Shown here: in pieces, positions 8,121-15,745 of the stretch
Position numbering within the stretch: the stretch's first letter is position 1
How the letters are laid out: every line of letters begins with the position of its first letter
Assembly: GCA_002493835.1 (NCBI GenBank)
Contig: DLAA01000039.1
Span: 1-30,092, forward strand
Reading direction: 5' to 3'
Length of the DNA stretch: 30,092 nt
Source: Lachnospiraceae bacterium UBA7060
GTDB taxonomy: Bacteria > Bacillota > Clostridia > Lachnospirales > Lachnospiraceae
Notes under the pieces: generated by a model
The model's input: the letters and a program-made list of their open reading frames with translations, nothing else
The model's database searches: none
Told to the model about the DNA's origin: nothing
Position numbers and translations under genes: made by a program

Positions 8121-10643
8121 ATGAATAAAAGATTATATAAGTTGATGAACTGGGCAAAAATTGAGGAGATCGTTTACTCGGAATCGGATAATCCGCATGA
8201 GATTCTTGGCGCGCATGTGACGGGCGGTTCTGTGCTGGTGCAGACATTTCAGCCGGGGGCCAAGAGTGTGCGTTTGCAGCTTCTGGATGGGGATAAGAGC
8301 TACCGGATGGAGGAGGCCGATGAGGAGGGATATTTTGCGCTGCTTTTGTCAGGGAAGACGGTTCCTGCCTACGAGTTTGTGGTGGAGGCACCCAATGGCA
8401 GCCTGAAAAAGACACGGGATGCCTATAATTTTGCACCGCAGATTACCAGACAGGATACCGAGAAATTTGATGCGGGAATCCATTACAGCGTATATGAAAA
8501 GCTGGGAGCGCACCCGGGAATCGTGGATGGAATCAATGGTACGTCCTTTGCTGTCTGGGCACCGAATGCCATGCGTGTCAGCGTAGTGGGTGATTTTAAC
8601 GGCTGGGACGGCAGAGTCCATCAGATGAGGCGGCTGTGGGATTCCGGCATTTTTGAGATATTTATTCCGGATGTGAAGGAGGGAGATTGCTATAAATTTG
8701 AGGTGAAGGCAAAGAGCGGCCTGGTATTTATGAAGGCGGACCCTTATGGCTTTGGGGCGCAGATGAGGCCGGAAACCGCCTCTGTTGTCCGGGATATCAC
8801 AGGCTTTTCCTGGAAGGACGAGAAGTGGATGAAGGAGCGGGCTGCGAAGCAGGCGGAAAATAAGCCCATGAGCGTGTATGAACTTTATCTCGGTTCCTTT
8901 GAAAAGCCTTCCGATGGCAGGGAGTTTTTTACATATAGGGAGCTCGCACCTAAGATTATCGATTATGTGAAGAAGATGGGCTATACGCATATTGAATTGA
9001 TGCCGGTAATGGAGCACCCGCTGGATGAATCCTGGGGATATCAGGTGATTGGCTACTATGCGCCCACAGCCCGCTATGGCACGGCGGAGGATTTTATGTA
9101 CTTTATGGATGAGATGCACAGGGCAGGGATCGGCGTGATTCTGGACTGGGTGCCGGCACATTTTCCGAGGGATACCTACGGCCTGTCGGGCTTTGACGGC
9201 ACATGTCTCTACGAGCATCAGGATCCGAGACAGGGATTCCATCCGCACTGGGGCACGCTGATCTATAATTACGGACGGCCCCAGGTGAGCAATTATCTGA
9301 TTGCCAATGCGCTGTACTGGGTGGAAAAATACCATGCGGACGGTATCCGCATTGATGCGGTGGCTTCCATGCTTTATCTGGACTATGGAAAGAACGATGG
9401 AGAGTGGGTGGCAAACATCTATGGCGGCCATGAAAATCTGGAGGCGGTGGAGCTTCTAAAGCACTTAAATTCCATTATGAAAAAACGTAACCCAGGAGTG
9501 CTTATGATTGCAGAGGAATCGACGGCGTGGCCGAAGATCACGGGAGCACTCGACGAGGACGGCCTTGGTTTCGACCTGAAATGGAATATGGGCTTTATGA
9601 ATGATTATCTGGGCTATATCACGACGGATCCCTTTTTCCGTTCGGGGAGGCACAATGATTTGACTTTCAGCATGATCTATGCATACAGCGAGAAGTTTAT
9701 GCTGGTGCTGTCCCATGATGAGGTAGTGCACGGCAAGGGCACGCTTCTTAGCAAGATGCCTGGTGAGCGGGAAAAGCAGTTTGCCAACCTGCGGCTGACC
9801 TACGCTTATCACATAACCCATCCGGGTAAGAAACTTTTGTTTATGGGGCAGGATATCGGGGAATACAATGAGTTTAATGAAAAGAGGGCAGTGGAGTGGG
9901 GGCTTTTGGAACATGCGGACCACAAAAAGTTGAACCTCATGGTGGCAGCGTTGAATAAGTTATATGTTTCCTCGCCTGCTCTCTATGAGAAGGATACTTC
10001 CTGGGAAGGCTTTGAGTGGATTAACTGCATCACGCCGAATGCCTGCATGTTGTCCTATATCAGAAAGACGGACGATGTGAAGGATATGCTAGTGGTGGTG
10101 GCAAACTTTGCCGATGCGAGACAAGAATTTCGTGTAGGCGTGCCTTTTGAGGGGAAATATAAGGAGATATTCAACACGGATGATCCGGCATACGGCGGAT
10201 GCGGCATTTTGAATGCGGAGGTCTGTGATACGCTGGAAATGGAGTGGGACGGCAAGCCCTATGCGATTGATATGGTGAGTGCACCTTTAAGTATCAGTAT
10301 TTTCTCCTATACGCCTTACACAAGGGAGGAGAAGGCAAAGATCGAGCGCAGACGCGAGGAAGAAAGACGGCTGGCGCAGGAAGCGGAGGAAAGACGACTG
10401 GCCAAAGAGGAGGCGGAGCGCACGGCGCAGGCCGCAGCGGAGGCCAGGGAGCAGGCAAAACGGGCGGCGGCAGAAGCGAAAGAGCTGGCAAGACGGGCGG
10501 CTGCACAGGCCAAAGAAAGCGCGAAGGCGGCAGAAGTGTTGGAGAAGGCGGCAGAAGCGGCGGCACAGAAACTGCAGGAACTGACGAAGAAGTCGAAAAT
10601 AGCTGCAAAGGGATCGGAAGCGGACGAGAAAACAGAAAAATAG
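8121..10643 (+). CDS. glgB: 1,4-alpha-glucan branching enzyme with C-terminal coiled-coil tail
   Basis: Makes the alpha-1,6 branches of glycogen. With the ATG at 8121 the protein has 840 residues; a TTG at 8115 is also in frame, but AGGCAGGGG at 8106-8114 is well spaced only for 8121. Order: short N-terminal part, CBM48 (VVGDFNGWDG), GH13 barrel with DWVPAHFPRD, GIRIDAV with predicted nucleophile D412, MIAEES with acid/base E465, and LVLSHDEVVHGKGTL, then the C-terminal beta domain. From about residue 736 a tail of about 105 residues follows that is nearly all Glu, Lys, Arg and Ala and is probably a long coiled coil; ordinary GlgB lacks it. No other glycogen gene is in the window. The DUF1015 gene ends 46 bases upstream. 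Confidence 0.96.
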   Translation: MNKRLYKLMNWAKIEEIVYSESDNPHEILGAHVTGGSVLVQTFQPGAKSVRLQLLDGDKSYRMEEADEEGYFALLLSGKTVPAYEFVVEAPNGSLKKTRDAYNFAPQITRQDTEKFDAGIHYSVYEKLGAHPGIVDGINGTSFAVWAPNAMRVSVVGDFNGWDGRVHQMRRLWDSGIFEIFIPDVKEGDCYKFEVKAKSGLVFMKADPYGFGAQMRPETASVVRDITGFSWKDEKWMKERAAKQAENKPMSVYELYLGSFEKPSDGREFFTYRELAPKIIDYVKKMGYTHIELMPVMEHPLDESWGYQVIGYYAPTARYGTAEDFMYFMDEMHRAGIGVILDWVPAHFPRDTYGLSGFDGTCLYEHQDPRQGFHPHWGTLIYNYGRPQVSNYLIANALYWVEKYHADGIRIDAVASMLYLDYGKNDGEWVANIYGGHENLEAVELLKHLNSIMKKRNPGVLMIAEESTAWPKITGALDEDGLGFDLKWNMGFMNDYLGYITTDPFFRSGRHNDLTFSMIYAYSEKFMLVLSHDEVVHGKGTLLSKMPGEREKQFANLRLTYAYHITHPGKKLLFMGQDIGEYNEFNEKRAVEWGLLEHADHKKLNLMVAALNKLYVSSPALYEKDTSWEGFEWINCITPNACMLSYIRKTDDVKDMLVVVANFADARQEFRVGVPFEGKYKEIFNTDDPAYGGCGILNAEVCDTLEMEWDGKPYAIDMVSAPLSISIFSYTPYTREEKAKIERRREEERRLAQEAEERRLAKEEAERTAQAAAEAREQAKRAAAEAKELARRAAAQAKESAKAAEVLEKAAEAAAQKLQELTKKSKIAAKGSEADEKTEK
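10326..10640 (+). other. Coding region of the Ala/Glu/Lys/Arg-rich tail of GlgB
   Basis: About 105 codons of low-complexity heptad-like sequence, with imperfect repeats such as EEERRLAQEAEERRLAKEEA and repeated AAAEAKELARRAAA-like units. It begins just after the normal C-terminal end of branching enzymes (SIFSYTPYTR). At DNA level it is GC- and purine-rich with internal near-repeats, consistent with growth by slippage or duplication. The frame is intact to the TAG stop. Confidence 0.85.
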
Positions 10644-10687
10644 AAAGATAATAAATGGCAGAAAATAAATAGGAGAATCGTGCACCG

Positions 10688-11632
10688 GTGCAGCCTAAGA
10701 GAATCAGGTTGAAAGTATGGGTGCAGAAAGAAAAGTGTGGTGGCTGTATGGAAGATCAGGCTGTGGAAGCGCAAATCAGAGAGATTGAGAATATTGCGTC
10801 GGATGAACTGAATGTAGGGCTGATTGGGAGTTATCTGCAGGAATTGCCGGATAAGCTGATTCGTTTCGGCATCAGGGTACTTTTGGCGTTGGTGGTGTTT
10901 ATTATTGGTATCCAGCTTATTAAGCTGGTGCGAAGAATTCTTCGGAAAGCCTTTGAGCGCCGCAATGTGGATGTGGGTGTGAGTCGTTTTTTGGATTCAC
11001 TTGTTAAAACGTCGCTTTACATTCTGCTGCTCTTCATGATTGCTTCCTCTTTTGGGCTGGATGCTACCAGTGTGGTGGCTTTGGTGGGGTCTGCAGGTGT
11101 GGCCATTGGTCTTGCAGTTCAGGGGAGCTTGTCAAACTTTGCGGGCGGTGTACTGATTCTGCTCCTAAAGCCCTTCAAGCTCGGGGACTATATCAGGGAT
11201 GCTGCAGGAAATGAAGGAACTGTGGAGGACGTGCAGCTTTTCTATACCAGACTGGTCACGCCGGACCGCCATATGGTGGTGGTGCCCAATGGTGAGCTGG
11301 CTAATAACAATATTCTAAATATGAGCATGCTGGGCGACCGCAGAATGGACATTAAAGTGGGGATTTCTTATGAAGCGGATATCCGCAGGGCAAAAGAAGT
11401 TCTTCTTCGAGTCTTAAATGAGGATCCCGGGGTATTGCAGGATGAAGAGAAGAAAGTGTTTGTGGAGGAATTGGCGGACAGCAGCGTGATTATGGGTCTG
11501 CGCTGCTACAGCGCCAACGAAAATTTTTGGGAAACCAAGTGGCGGATCATGGAAACAGTGAAATATGCGTTGGATGAGGCGGAGATTGGAATACCATATC
11601 CGCAGATGGATGTGCATATGAGAGAAGGATAA
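10688..11632 (+). CDS. mscS: Small-conductance mechanosensitive channel (MscS family)
   Basis: Membrane-tension gated channel that releases solutes after osmotic downshock. Hydrophobic segments lie at about 56-80, 100-122 and 126-160. The last holds the Gly/Ala-rich pore helix (VGSAGVAIGLAVQGSLSNFAGG) and leads into LLLKPFKLGDYI and the beta domain with VPNGELANNNILN, the MscS signature. A mixed C-terminal domain follows. The start is uncertain: GTG at 10688 has AGGAG 12 bases upstream, while ATG at 10748 (MEDQAVEAQ) fits family lengths better but has no good ribosome site. It is 44 bases after glgB, so possibly cotranscribed, with no clear functional tie. Confidence 0.92.
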   Translation: MQPKRIRLKVWVQKEKCGGCMEDQAVEAQIREIENIASDELNVGLIGSYLQELPDKLIRFGIRVLLALVVFIIGIQLIKLVRRILRKAFERRNVDVGVSRFLDSLVKTSLYILLLFMIASSFGLDATSVVALVGSAGVAIGLAVQGSLSNFAGGVLILLLKPFKLGDYIRDAAGNEGTVEDVQLFYTRLVTPDRHMVVVPNGELANNNILNMSMLGDRRMDIKVGISYEADIRRAKEVLLRVLNEDPGVLQDEEKKVFVEELADSSVIMGLRCYSANENFWETKWRIMETVKYALDEAEIGIPYPQMDVHMREG

Positions 11633-11666
11633 AAGAAAGTAACCGCCAGAATTTTAAAAAAATCTC

Positions 11667-11695
11667 TTGCAAATTGACGCGTTCCATCATATAAT
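11667..11695 (+). promoter_or_regulatory. Promoter of the tRNA-Thr gene
   Basis: TTGCAA (11667-11672), 17-bp spacer, perfect TATAAT (11690-11695), ending 20 bases before the mature tRNA. A TTGACG also lies inside the spacer but is too close to the -10 to serve as the -35. Confidence 0.7.
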
Positions 11696-11715
11696 AGTCA
11701 TTGTTGCAGGGATAT

Positions 11716-11788
11716 GCTGGAATAGCGCAGTTGGTAGCGCAACTGATTCGTAATCAGTAGGTCGAGGGTTCGAGTCCCTTTTCCAGCT
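11716..11788 (+). tRNA. tRNA-Thr (anticodon CGT)
   Basis: A complete 73-nt cloverleaf. The acceptor stem is GCTGGAA/TTCCAGC and the D arm GCGC/GCGC around AGTTGGTA. The anticodon stem ACTGA/TCAGT encloses loop TTCGTAA, so the anticodon is CGT, reading ACG threonine codons. The T arm is GAGGG-TTCGAGT-CCCTT. The discriminator base is T and CCA is not encoded. It stands alone between mscS and nrdD. I found no integrase or duplicated 3' end nearby, so no sign of use as an attachment site. Confidence 0.96.
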
Positions 11789-11922
11789 TTAAAAGAATCT
11801 TGAATATATAGATGGCTTGAGGCAGAAAGTATTGCTATATTTTTCGAGTGTGAATGTTATAAATATAGACGAGATAAAAGGGTCAAAGAGTCATATTTTA
11901 CAATTAGATAAGAATTAAAACT

Positions 11923-11966
11923 AAGTGTGAGGTCTTTATGATGAGTTAAGGCTTTACACTTTTTTC
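11923..11966 (+). terminator. Rho-independent terminator between tRNA-Thr and nrdD
   Basis: A 14-bp stem (11923-11936 with 11948-11961; AAGTGTGAGGTCTT pairs with AAGGCTTTACACTT using three G-T pairs) is followed by a T run (11960-11965). It separates the tRNA unit from the nrd promoter. The stretch 11789-11922 between the tRNA and this hairpin is AT-rich and I see no gene in it; it would simply be the trailer of the tRNA transcript. Confidence 0.7.
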
Positions 11967-12005
11967 ATTCGGAAATAGGAATGTAAAAATAACTTCCACA
12001 ACAAC

Positions 12006-12033
12006 TTGACATAAATTTTTTGCATGATACAAT
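12006..12033 (+). promoter_or_regulatory. Promoter of nrdD-nrdG
   Basis: Perfect TTGACA (12006-12011), 16-bp spacer, TACAAT (12028-12033), about 71 bases before nrdD. The -10 box lies inside the first NrdR-like box. Confidence 0.6.
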
Positions 12034-12042
12034 ATGTAGTAT
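12027..12042. promoter_or_regulatory. Putative NrdR box 1
   Basis: ATACAATATGTAGTAT fits the core of the NrdR-box pattern (acaCwAtATaTwGtgt) at the C-A-AT-T-G positions. It overlaps the -10 element of the nrdD promoter, where binding of the ATP-cone repressor NrdR would block transcription. The pattern is quoted from memory. Confidence 0.5.
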
Positions 12043-12060
12043 GCGCGGCATGATTGCATC

Positions 12061-12076
12061 ATATATCATGTAGTGT
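12061..12076. promoter_or_regulatory. Putative NrdR box 2
   Basis: ATATATCATGTAGTGT; its reverse complement begins with ACACTA, a good half-site. It lies 34 bp after box 1, about three helical turns, as tandem NrdR boxes do, though slightly wider than usual. Weaker match than box 1. Confidence 0.4.
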
Positions 12077-12104
12077 ATTATAAAAATATGGGGGCGTTAC
12101 CAGA

Positions 12105-14267
12105 ATGAAGATTATCAAGAGAAGTGGTGTGGAGGTTAACTTCGATCTCAGAAAGATTATAGCGGCAATTGGAAAGGCAAATAACAGCGTCAAGGAAGAA
12201 GACAGGCTGACGGATATGGAGATTGACGAGATTGCCTCTGTGGTGGCCGATCACTGCCGGGAGATGAGAAGGGCTCCCAGCGTGGAGGAAATCCAGGATA
12301 TGGTGGAGAACCAGCTTATGAAGTACCGTGCCTACACCATTTCCAGAAATTACATTACTTATCGCTATAAAAGGGCCCTTGTCCGTAAATCTAATTCTAC
12401 GGATGAGCAGATATTAAGTCTTTTAGAGTGTAACAATGAGGAGGTAAAGCAGGAAAATTCCAATAAAAATCCAACGGTCAACAGCGTGCAGAGGGACTAC
12501 ATGGCTGGGGAAGTGAGTAAGGATATCACGAAGCGTTTTTTGCTTGCGCCGGATATCGTGGAGGCCCATGAACAGGGTGTGATTCACTTTCATGATGCGG
12601 ACTATTTTGCGCAGCATATGCATAACTGCTGCTTGGTCAATTTGGAGGATATGCTGCAAAATGGCACAGTGATCAGTGAGACTATGATTGACACGCCGAA
12701 AAGCTTTTCCACGGCATGTAATGTGGCGACACAGAGCATAGCGCAGATTGCAAGCTGTCAGTATGGCGGGCAGAGTATTTCTCTTTCTCATCTGGCTCCC
12801 TATGTGAATGTAAGCCGCGAGAAATTTCGGAATAAAGTGCGTGAAGAGATGAATGCGTCGGGGGTTTCTTTGACAGATGAGCAGATCAACATCATTGCGG
12901 AGCAGCGAGTGAAGGATGAAATCAAACAGGGCGTGCAGATCATACAGTATCAGGTGATCACGCTGATGACGACTAATGGACAGGCGCCGTTTATCACGAT
13001 CTTTATGTATATCGATGAGGTGCCGGAGGGTCAGACTCGGGATGATCTGGCGATGATTGTGGAGGAGATGTTAAATCAGCGGATTAAGGGTGTCAAAAAT
13101 GAGAAAGGTGTTTATATCACACCTGCGTTTCCGAAGCTGATTTATGTGTTGGAGGAAGATAATATCCGCGAAGGTACGAAATATTGGTATCTGACAAAGC
13201 TGGCGGCAAAATGTACGGCGAAGCGTATGGTACCGGATTATATTTCTGAAAAAATAATGAAGCAGTTGAAAGATGGAAATTGCTATACCTGCATGGGATG
13301 CCGCTCTTTTCTCACGGTGTATCATGATGAGGAAGGCAGACCAAAGTTTTATGGACGCTTTAATCAGGGAGTCGTTACGCTGAACCTTGTTGACGTGGCT
13401 TGTTCTTCCGGGCGGGATATGGTGCGTTTCTGGGAGATTATGGATGAGCGCCTCGAGTTGTGCAGACGAGCGTTGATGGCACGGCATAACCGTCTTAAGG
13501 GGACTTTGTCGGATGTGGCTCCGATCCTTTGGCAGAATGGGGCATTAGCCAGATTGAAAAAAGGGGAGAAGATCGACAAACTGCTCTACGGCGGTTATTC
13601 AACTATATCGCTGGGGTACGCGGGACTTTGCGAGTGTACTAGATATATGACAGGCAAAAGCCACACGGATCCGGAGGCAACGCCCTTTGCCCTGAAAGTG
13701 ATGCAGTATTTAAATAATGCTTGTTGTAAATGGAAGGAGGAGACAAATATTGATTTCAGTCTTTACGGGACTCCTCTGGAATCGACTACTTATAAGTTCG
13801 CGAAATGTCTGCAGAATCGTTTTGGCATTATCGAGGGAGTTACGGACCGCAATTATATTACAAACAGTTACCATGTACATGTGACGGAGAAGATCAATGC
13901 TTTTGAAAAGCTGAAGTTCGAAGCGCAGTTCCAGGAGCTGTCTCCTGGTGGAGCGATCAGTTATGTGGAAGTGCCTAATATGGAGAACAATTTGGACGCT
14001 GTACTGTCTGTCATGCAATATATTTATGATAACATTATGTATGCGGAGCTGAATACGAAGAGTGATTATTGTCAGGTTTGTAATTATCACGGGGAGATTG
14101 AAATTGCTGAGGATACAGACGGCAAATTAATCTGGAAATGTCCGAATTGCGGCAATACAGATCAAACGAAGATGAATGTGGCAAGACGTACTTGCGGCTA
14201 TATCGGTACCCAGTTCTGGAATCAGGGGCGTACGCAGGAGATTAAGGAGAGAGTATTGCATCTATGA
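12105..14267 (+). CDS. nrdD: Anaerobic ribonucleoside-triphosphate reductase (class III)
   Basis: Glycyl-radical enzyme that reduces ribonucleoside triphosphates to deoxy forms under anaerobic conditions. Its 720 residues are normal. An ATP-cone allosteric domain (IIKRSGVEVNFDLRKIIAAI) occupies about 1-95. The catalytic barrel includes CYTCMGCRSFLTVYHDEEG. Near the C-terminus are a four-Cys zinc site (CQVC and CPNC) and the glycyl-radical loop RRTCGYIG, with the Gly of CGY as the radical site. The ATG at 12105 is preceded by GGGGCG, a weak ribosome site. It pairs with its activase NrdG downstream. The upstream NrdR-like sites suggest repression by NrdR when dNTP levels are sufficient. Confidence 0.98.
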   Translation: MKIIKRSGVEVNFDLRKIIAAIGKANNSVKEEDRLTDMEIDEIASVVADHCREMRRAPSVEEIQDMVENQLMKYRAYTISRNYITYRYKRALVRKSNSTDEQILSLLECNNEEVKQENSNKNPTVNSVQRDYMAGEVSKDITKRFLLAPDIVEAHEQGVIHFHDADYFAQHMHNCCLVNLEDMLQNGTVISETMIDTPKSFSTACNVATQSIAQIASCQYGGQSISLSHLAPYVNVSREKFRNKVREEMNASGVSLTDEQINIIAEQRVKDEIKQGVQIIQYQVITLMTTNGQAPFITIFMYIDEVPEGQTRDDLAMIVEEMLNQRIKGVKNEKGVYITPAFPKLIYVLEEDNIREGTKYWYLTKLAAKCTAKRMVPDYISEKIMKQLKDGNCYTCMGCRSFLTVYHDEEGRPKFYGRFNQGVVTLNLVDVACSSGRDMVRFWEIMDERLELCRRALMARHNRLKGTLSDVAPILWQNGALARLKKGEKIDKLLYGGYSTISLGYAGLCECTRYMTGKSHTDPEATPFALKVMQYLNNACCKWKEETNIDFSLYGTPLESTTYKFAKCLQNRFGIIEGVTDRNYITNSYHVHVTEKINAFEKLKFEAQFQELSPGGAISYVEVPNMENNLDAVLSVMQYIYDNIMYAELNTKSDYCQVCNYHGEIEIAEDTDGKLIWKCPNCGNTDQTKMNVARRTCGYIGTQFWNQGRTQEIKERVLHL

Positions 14268-14296
14268 CAATTTGAGTGCTTGTGCACCCGGTTCAG

Positions 14297-14313
14297 AGAA
14301 TGCATTGCATTCT
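14297..14313 (+). other. Stem-loop between nrdD and nrdG
   Basis: AGAATGC and GCATTCT pair around a 3-nt loop in the 87-base gap, followed by a second small hairpin (GACA/TGTC). With no T run, it is more likely an mRNA processing or stability element than a terminator. Confidence 0.35.
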
Positions 14314-14354
14314 TCTTCGACAGTTTATGTTGTCGCAATTTTGCGAGGTGTGAT

Positions 14355-14885
14355 ATGTACTATTCAGTCATAAAAAAGTACGATATTGCGGATGGACCGG
14401 GAGTGCGAGTGTCACTCTTTGTCAGCGGATGCACCCACCACTGTGAGGGCTGTTTTAATCCAGAGACGTGGGATTTCCGGTATGGTGAGCCATTCACGGA
14501 AGCGGTGGTGGGCGAGGTCCTTAAGGCGCTTGCGCCGGACTATATCGCGGGATTAACGCTGCTTGGCGGAGAACCGATGGAGGAGGGTAGCAGACAGGCT
14601 CTTTTACCGCTTTTGCGGGCGGTGAAAAAGGCATACCCTCAGAAAGATATCTGGTGTTATACGGGCTATCTGTTTGAGAAGGACATTCTGGAGAAATTTT
14701 GTCCGCAGCGGGATGGGACGGAGGAACTTTTATCCTATCTAGACGTGGTTGTGGACGGGGAATTTATCCAGGAGCAGAAAAACATTAGCCTGCGGTTTCG
14801 GGGATCGGAGAATCAGCGGATCATCGATGTGCAGGAGAGCTTGCGGCAGGGGAAGGTTGTGCTGTGGGAGGATACGTCTGTTTGA
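14355..14885 (+). CDS. nrdG: Anaerobic ribonucleotide reductase activating protein (radical SAM)
   Basis: Radical SAM activase that creates the glycyl radical on NrdD. It carries the 4Fe-4S motif CTHHCEGC (CxxxCxxC), followed by FNPETWDF and the SAM-binding LTLLGGEPMEE. It has 176 residues, the normal size. The frame is open from an ATG at 14280, but family members start near MYYSVIKKYDIADGPG, matching the ATG at 14355 with GAGGTG 4 bases upstream. It lies 87 bases after nrdD, in the usual operon order. The C-terminal end abuts a truncated gene on the other strand, and the last six residues (LWEDTSV region) may have been affected by that junction. Confidence 0.95.
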   Translation: MYYSVIKKYDIADGPGVRVSLFVSGCTHHCEGCFNPETWDFRYGEPFTEAVVGEVLKALAPDYIAGLTLLGGEPMEEGSRQALLPLLRAVKKAYPQKDIWCYTGYLFEKDILEKFCPQRDGTEELLSYLDVVVDGEFIQEQKNISLRFRGSENQRIIDVQESLRQGKVVLWEDTSV

Positions 14886-14980
14886 AAAGTCTTTCCGTCC
14901 CGCAATACAACGATACCTGCAATACTTTCATAATCGCGCATTACTACCTTTTCAAATATTTTCTTTTTTTCTTGAATCAT
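14886..14980 (-). pseudogene. Truncated 5' end of a serine hydrolase (beta-lactamase family) gene
   Basis: On the minus strand an ATG at 14980 with AAGGAG 9 bases upstream starts a frame encoding MIQEKKKIFEKVVMRDYESI followed by AGIVVLRDGKTF. This resembles, from memory, the N-terminus of class C beta-lactamase-like serine hydrolases of Lachnospiraceae (xYxxIAGIVVLKDGK). The resemblance stops at the nrdG stop codon, beyond which the frame reads antisense nrdG. So only about 30 codons and the ribosome site remain, with none of the catalytic SxxK region. Alternatively it is a chance small ORF, but the ribosome site and family-like start argue for a remnant. Confidence 0.5.
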
Positions 14981-15241
14981 ATCCTTTTTCTCCTTTGCGT
15001 GTTCTGAAGATATCCTCAACTAGAGGATAAATCCATTAAAATTCGTTTACAAGGCATATTCAAAAAGTTTAATTAAGTTGCGTAGAATCTTTATCGTCAG
15101 GATCATTGTGTCGGATTTGCCACCCAGAAAAGAAACAGGTATCATAAAACCTGACATAGGGTGTCAACATTTTGTCAGTATAATGGGATTCGGGGACATG
15201 AGGTAGTTTATCTGAAAAGCTAACTTTAGAGAGGGAAAGCA
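14981..15241. other. Intergenic stretch with two inverted repeats, no gene seen
   Basis: This holds the leader of the truncated hydrolase gene: inverted repeat TATCCTC-N5-GAGGATA (15011-15029), a second one CAGGT-N8-ACCTG (15136-15153), and minus-strand TTGACA (15162-15167), which may be an old -35 box. A TATAAT occurs on the + strand at 15179-15184 without a well-spaced -35. I see no coding region. Confidence 0.45.
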
Positions 15242-15267
15242 AAACGACAGGAACAATCCTGTCGTTT
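15242..15267 (-). terminator. Terminator of the XRE gene (possibly bidirectional)
   Basis: A perfect 11-bp stem (AAACGACAGGA with TCCTGTCGTTT) with a 4-nt loop overlaps the stop codon of the XRE regulator gene. T-rich sequence follows on either strand (TTTTGCTTT on the minus, TTTATTTT on the plus). Confidence 0.8.
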
Positions 15268-15583
15268 ATTTTGGCTTATGCTGTAATCCTTTGACAACGG
15301 ACATAACCGTATCAAGCTGAAAATCGTCTAAGGATTTCATTTCTTCCGTGATCTGGTTGATCTTTCCGGGCGCGGGATTTTTTTCGTCGAAAAATTCCCG
15401 TGGCGTGATCTGAAAATATTCGCAAATATAGAAAAAAACTTGCATGGAAGGGAAAGCAAGTCTGTTTTCGATGCGATTAATATAGCTTTCGTTTTGTCCG
15501 AGAGCCAGACTCATCTCCCTGGCGGATACATTTTTCTGATTTCTCAGAGAAGCGAGCCGTTCAATAAAAAAATCTTCAAACAC
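15266..15583 (-). CDS. XRE-family helix-turn-helix regulator
   Basis: A 105-residue DNA-binding protein. Residues 7-65 form an HTH_3/Cro-CI domain: RLASLRNQKNVSAREMSLAL, then GQNESYINRIENRLAFPSM as the recognition helix, ending in the usual YFQITPREFFDE. The remaining 40 residues form a short helical tail, with no enzyme or sensor domain. It starts with GTG at 15583 behind AGGTGGTG (15589-15596). It is divergent from the membrane protein gene at 15746, and a perfect palindrome sits in the promoter between them, so local regulation is likely. The target is inference. Confidence 0.9.
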   Translation of the reverse strand: MFEDFFIERLASLRNQKNVSAREMSLALGQNESYINRIENRLAFPSMQVFFYICEYFQITPREFFDEKNPAPGKINQITEEMKSLDDFQLDTVMSVVKGLQHKPK

Positions 15584-15657
15584 GATATCACCACCTTACC
15601 TGTAAAATTATATAGTATGAGGCAGTTAACAATGATGTATAAAATGTCTTATAAATA

Positions 15658-15686
15658 TTGATGTAGGATATTTAATATCCTATAAT
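15658..15686 (+). promoter_or_regulatory. Promoter of the membrane protein gene with a palindromic operator in the spacer
   Basis: TTGATG (15658-15663), 17-bp spacer, perfect TATAAT (15681-15686). The spacer coincides with a perfect 19-bp palindrome (15664-15682, TAGGATATT-T-AATATCCTA) that touches both boxes. It lies between the divergent XRE gene and the membrane protein gene and is a strong operator candidate. Confidence 0.65.
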
Positions 15687-15745
15687 CAGAACGGACAGGA
15701 GTTCTATAAAAGTCAAAATTGGACATGAAAGCTGGTTCATAGAAG

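Noticed and set aside
8349..9431. A 360-codon open frame on the minus strand within glgB
   Set aside because: GlgB is unmistakable on the + strand with all catalytic motifs, and the opposite frame has no family resemblance.
10287..10774. Several Ser/Cys/Leu/Pro-rich minus-strand open frames opposite the GlgB tail
   Set aside because: They are antisense reads of the low-complexity tail and have no start signals.
11716..12000. tRNA-Thr as the attachment site of a mobile element
   Set aside because: No integrase, no second copy of the tRNA 3' end and no accessory genes follow.
15011..15029. The inverted repeat TATCCTC-N5-GAGGATA as a second XRE operator
   Set aside because: It shares the GGATA sequence with the 19-bp palindrome, but the half-sites point the opposite way and are spaced differently.
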